NCBI RefSeq assembly: GCF_000002235.5
Contig: NW_022145606.1
Span: 44,530,692-44,594,691 of the forward strand
DNA: 64,000 bases
Reading direction: 5' to 3'
DNA from: Strongylocentrotus purpuratus
Taxonomy: Eukaryota; Echinodermata; Echinoidea; Camarodonta; Strongylocentrotidae
Part shown: positions 63,820-64,000 of the stretch, piece after piece
Numbering within the stretch: position 1 is the first letter of the stretch
How the letters are laid out: the number at the start of each line of letters is the position of its first letter
Position numbers and translations under genes: made by a program
Notes under the pieces: generated by a model
What the model was told of the DNA's origin: nothing
What the model saw: the letters and a program-made list of their open reading frames with translations, nothing else
The model's database searches: none

Positions 63820-64000
63820 CTAAAATTGATAAAACAACCACTTTAAAGACACTGAATTCTCTCACTCTCTCTGTCTCTCTCTTATTCTTCTCTGCCTGAC
63901 TCTCTCTCTCTCTCTCTCTATCTCTCTTACTCATCTCTCTCTCTCATTCTCTGTCTCTCTTTCTCATATCTTGTCTTTATACATGTATATCTCTTTAATT
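63820..64000. other. TRPM intron upstream of exon A with (CT)n
   Basis: A pyrimidine microsatellite (about 63855-63965) dominates. The next 5' exon of TRPM is outside the window. Confidence 0.6.

Overview
This is a eukaryotic, intron-rich and transposon-dense window. It most likely comes from a marine invertebrate deuterostome, and a sea urchin or other echinoderm is my best guess. The reasons are the CR1/Jockey-type LINEs, the tRNA-derived SINEs, the many MITEs with clear target-site duplications, the long poly-G/poly-C runs, and the Crypton-type (DUF3504) gene. The species assignment is inference. There are no operons, bacterial genes, rRNA genes or CRISPR arrays.

The main host gene is a TRPM-family cation channel on the minus strand. 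It enters at the right edge of the window and runs leftwards to about 6.16 kb. I recovered 20 consecutive exons (63819 to 6159). Every internal junction has a GT donor and an AG acceptor, and codon phase matches across every join. Together they encode about 1,080 residues: the N-terminal SLOG/TRPM homology region, the helical linker, S1 to S6 with the pore loop, and the start of the TRP helix. The 5' end lies beyond 64000. The 3' end is disturbed. The last recognisable exon has an apparent one-base frame slip in a C6 run, and a 4.1-kb foldback element (2003-6128) begins just beyond it.

At the left edge, positions 1-405 on the minus strand hold the start of a second gene, a Crypton-type tyrosine-recombinase (KIAA1958/DUF3504-like) protein cut by the window edge. 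A relic of the same family lies at 43476.

The TRPM introns are packed with nested mobile elements. The K-L intron (14808-25487) holds a complete but dead Ty3/gypsy element (14896-24476, 157-bp LTRs). It is interrupted by a CR1-like LINE with a 7-bp target duplication (17815-20622), a MITE in the integrase region (16152-16805), a 34-bp-TIR Harbinger-like MITE in one LTR (23626-24048), a LINE tail in the same LTR, and a SINE near gag. The J-K intron holds a Jockey/CR1-type LINE with a long intact RT ORF (27397-29259). The E-F intron holds a LINE tail (34425-35357), a DR1-motif tandem element (36164-37138) and a 5' LTR-gag fragment with a tRNA-Ser-type primer site (38170 to about 41700). The D-E intron holds TTAA-flanked MITEs, an X-box-like tandem array and long G/C homopolymers. 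The C-D intron holds further TIR and palindromic elements. The B-C intron holds a Tc1/mariner-like MITE carrying a nested 1.1-kb solo LTR, a SINE composite, and a TTAA-flanked MITE.

I see no convincing undescribed biochemical system. The most interesting signals are the foldback and frame slip at the TRPM 3' end, three element families with TTAA target duplications, tandem repeats carrying DR1 nuclear-receptor motifs and RFX X-box-like motifs, several perfect palindromes of 50-80 bp, and inverted copies of one SINE composite flanking nearly the whole TRPM locus.
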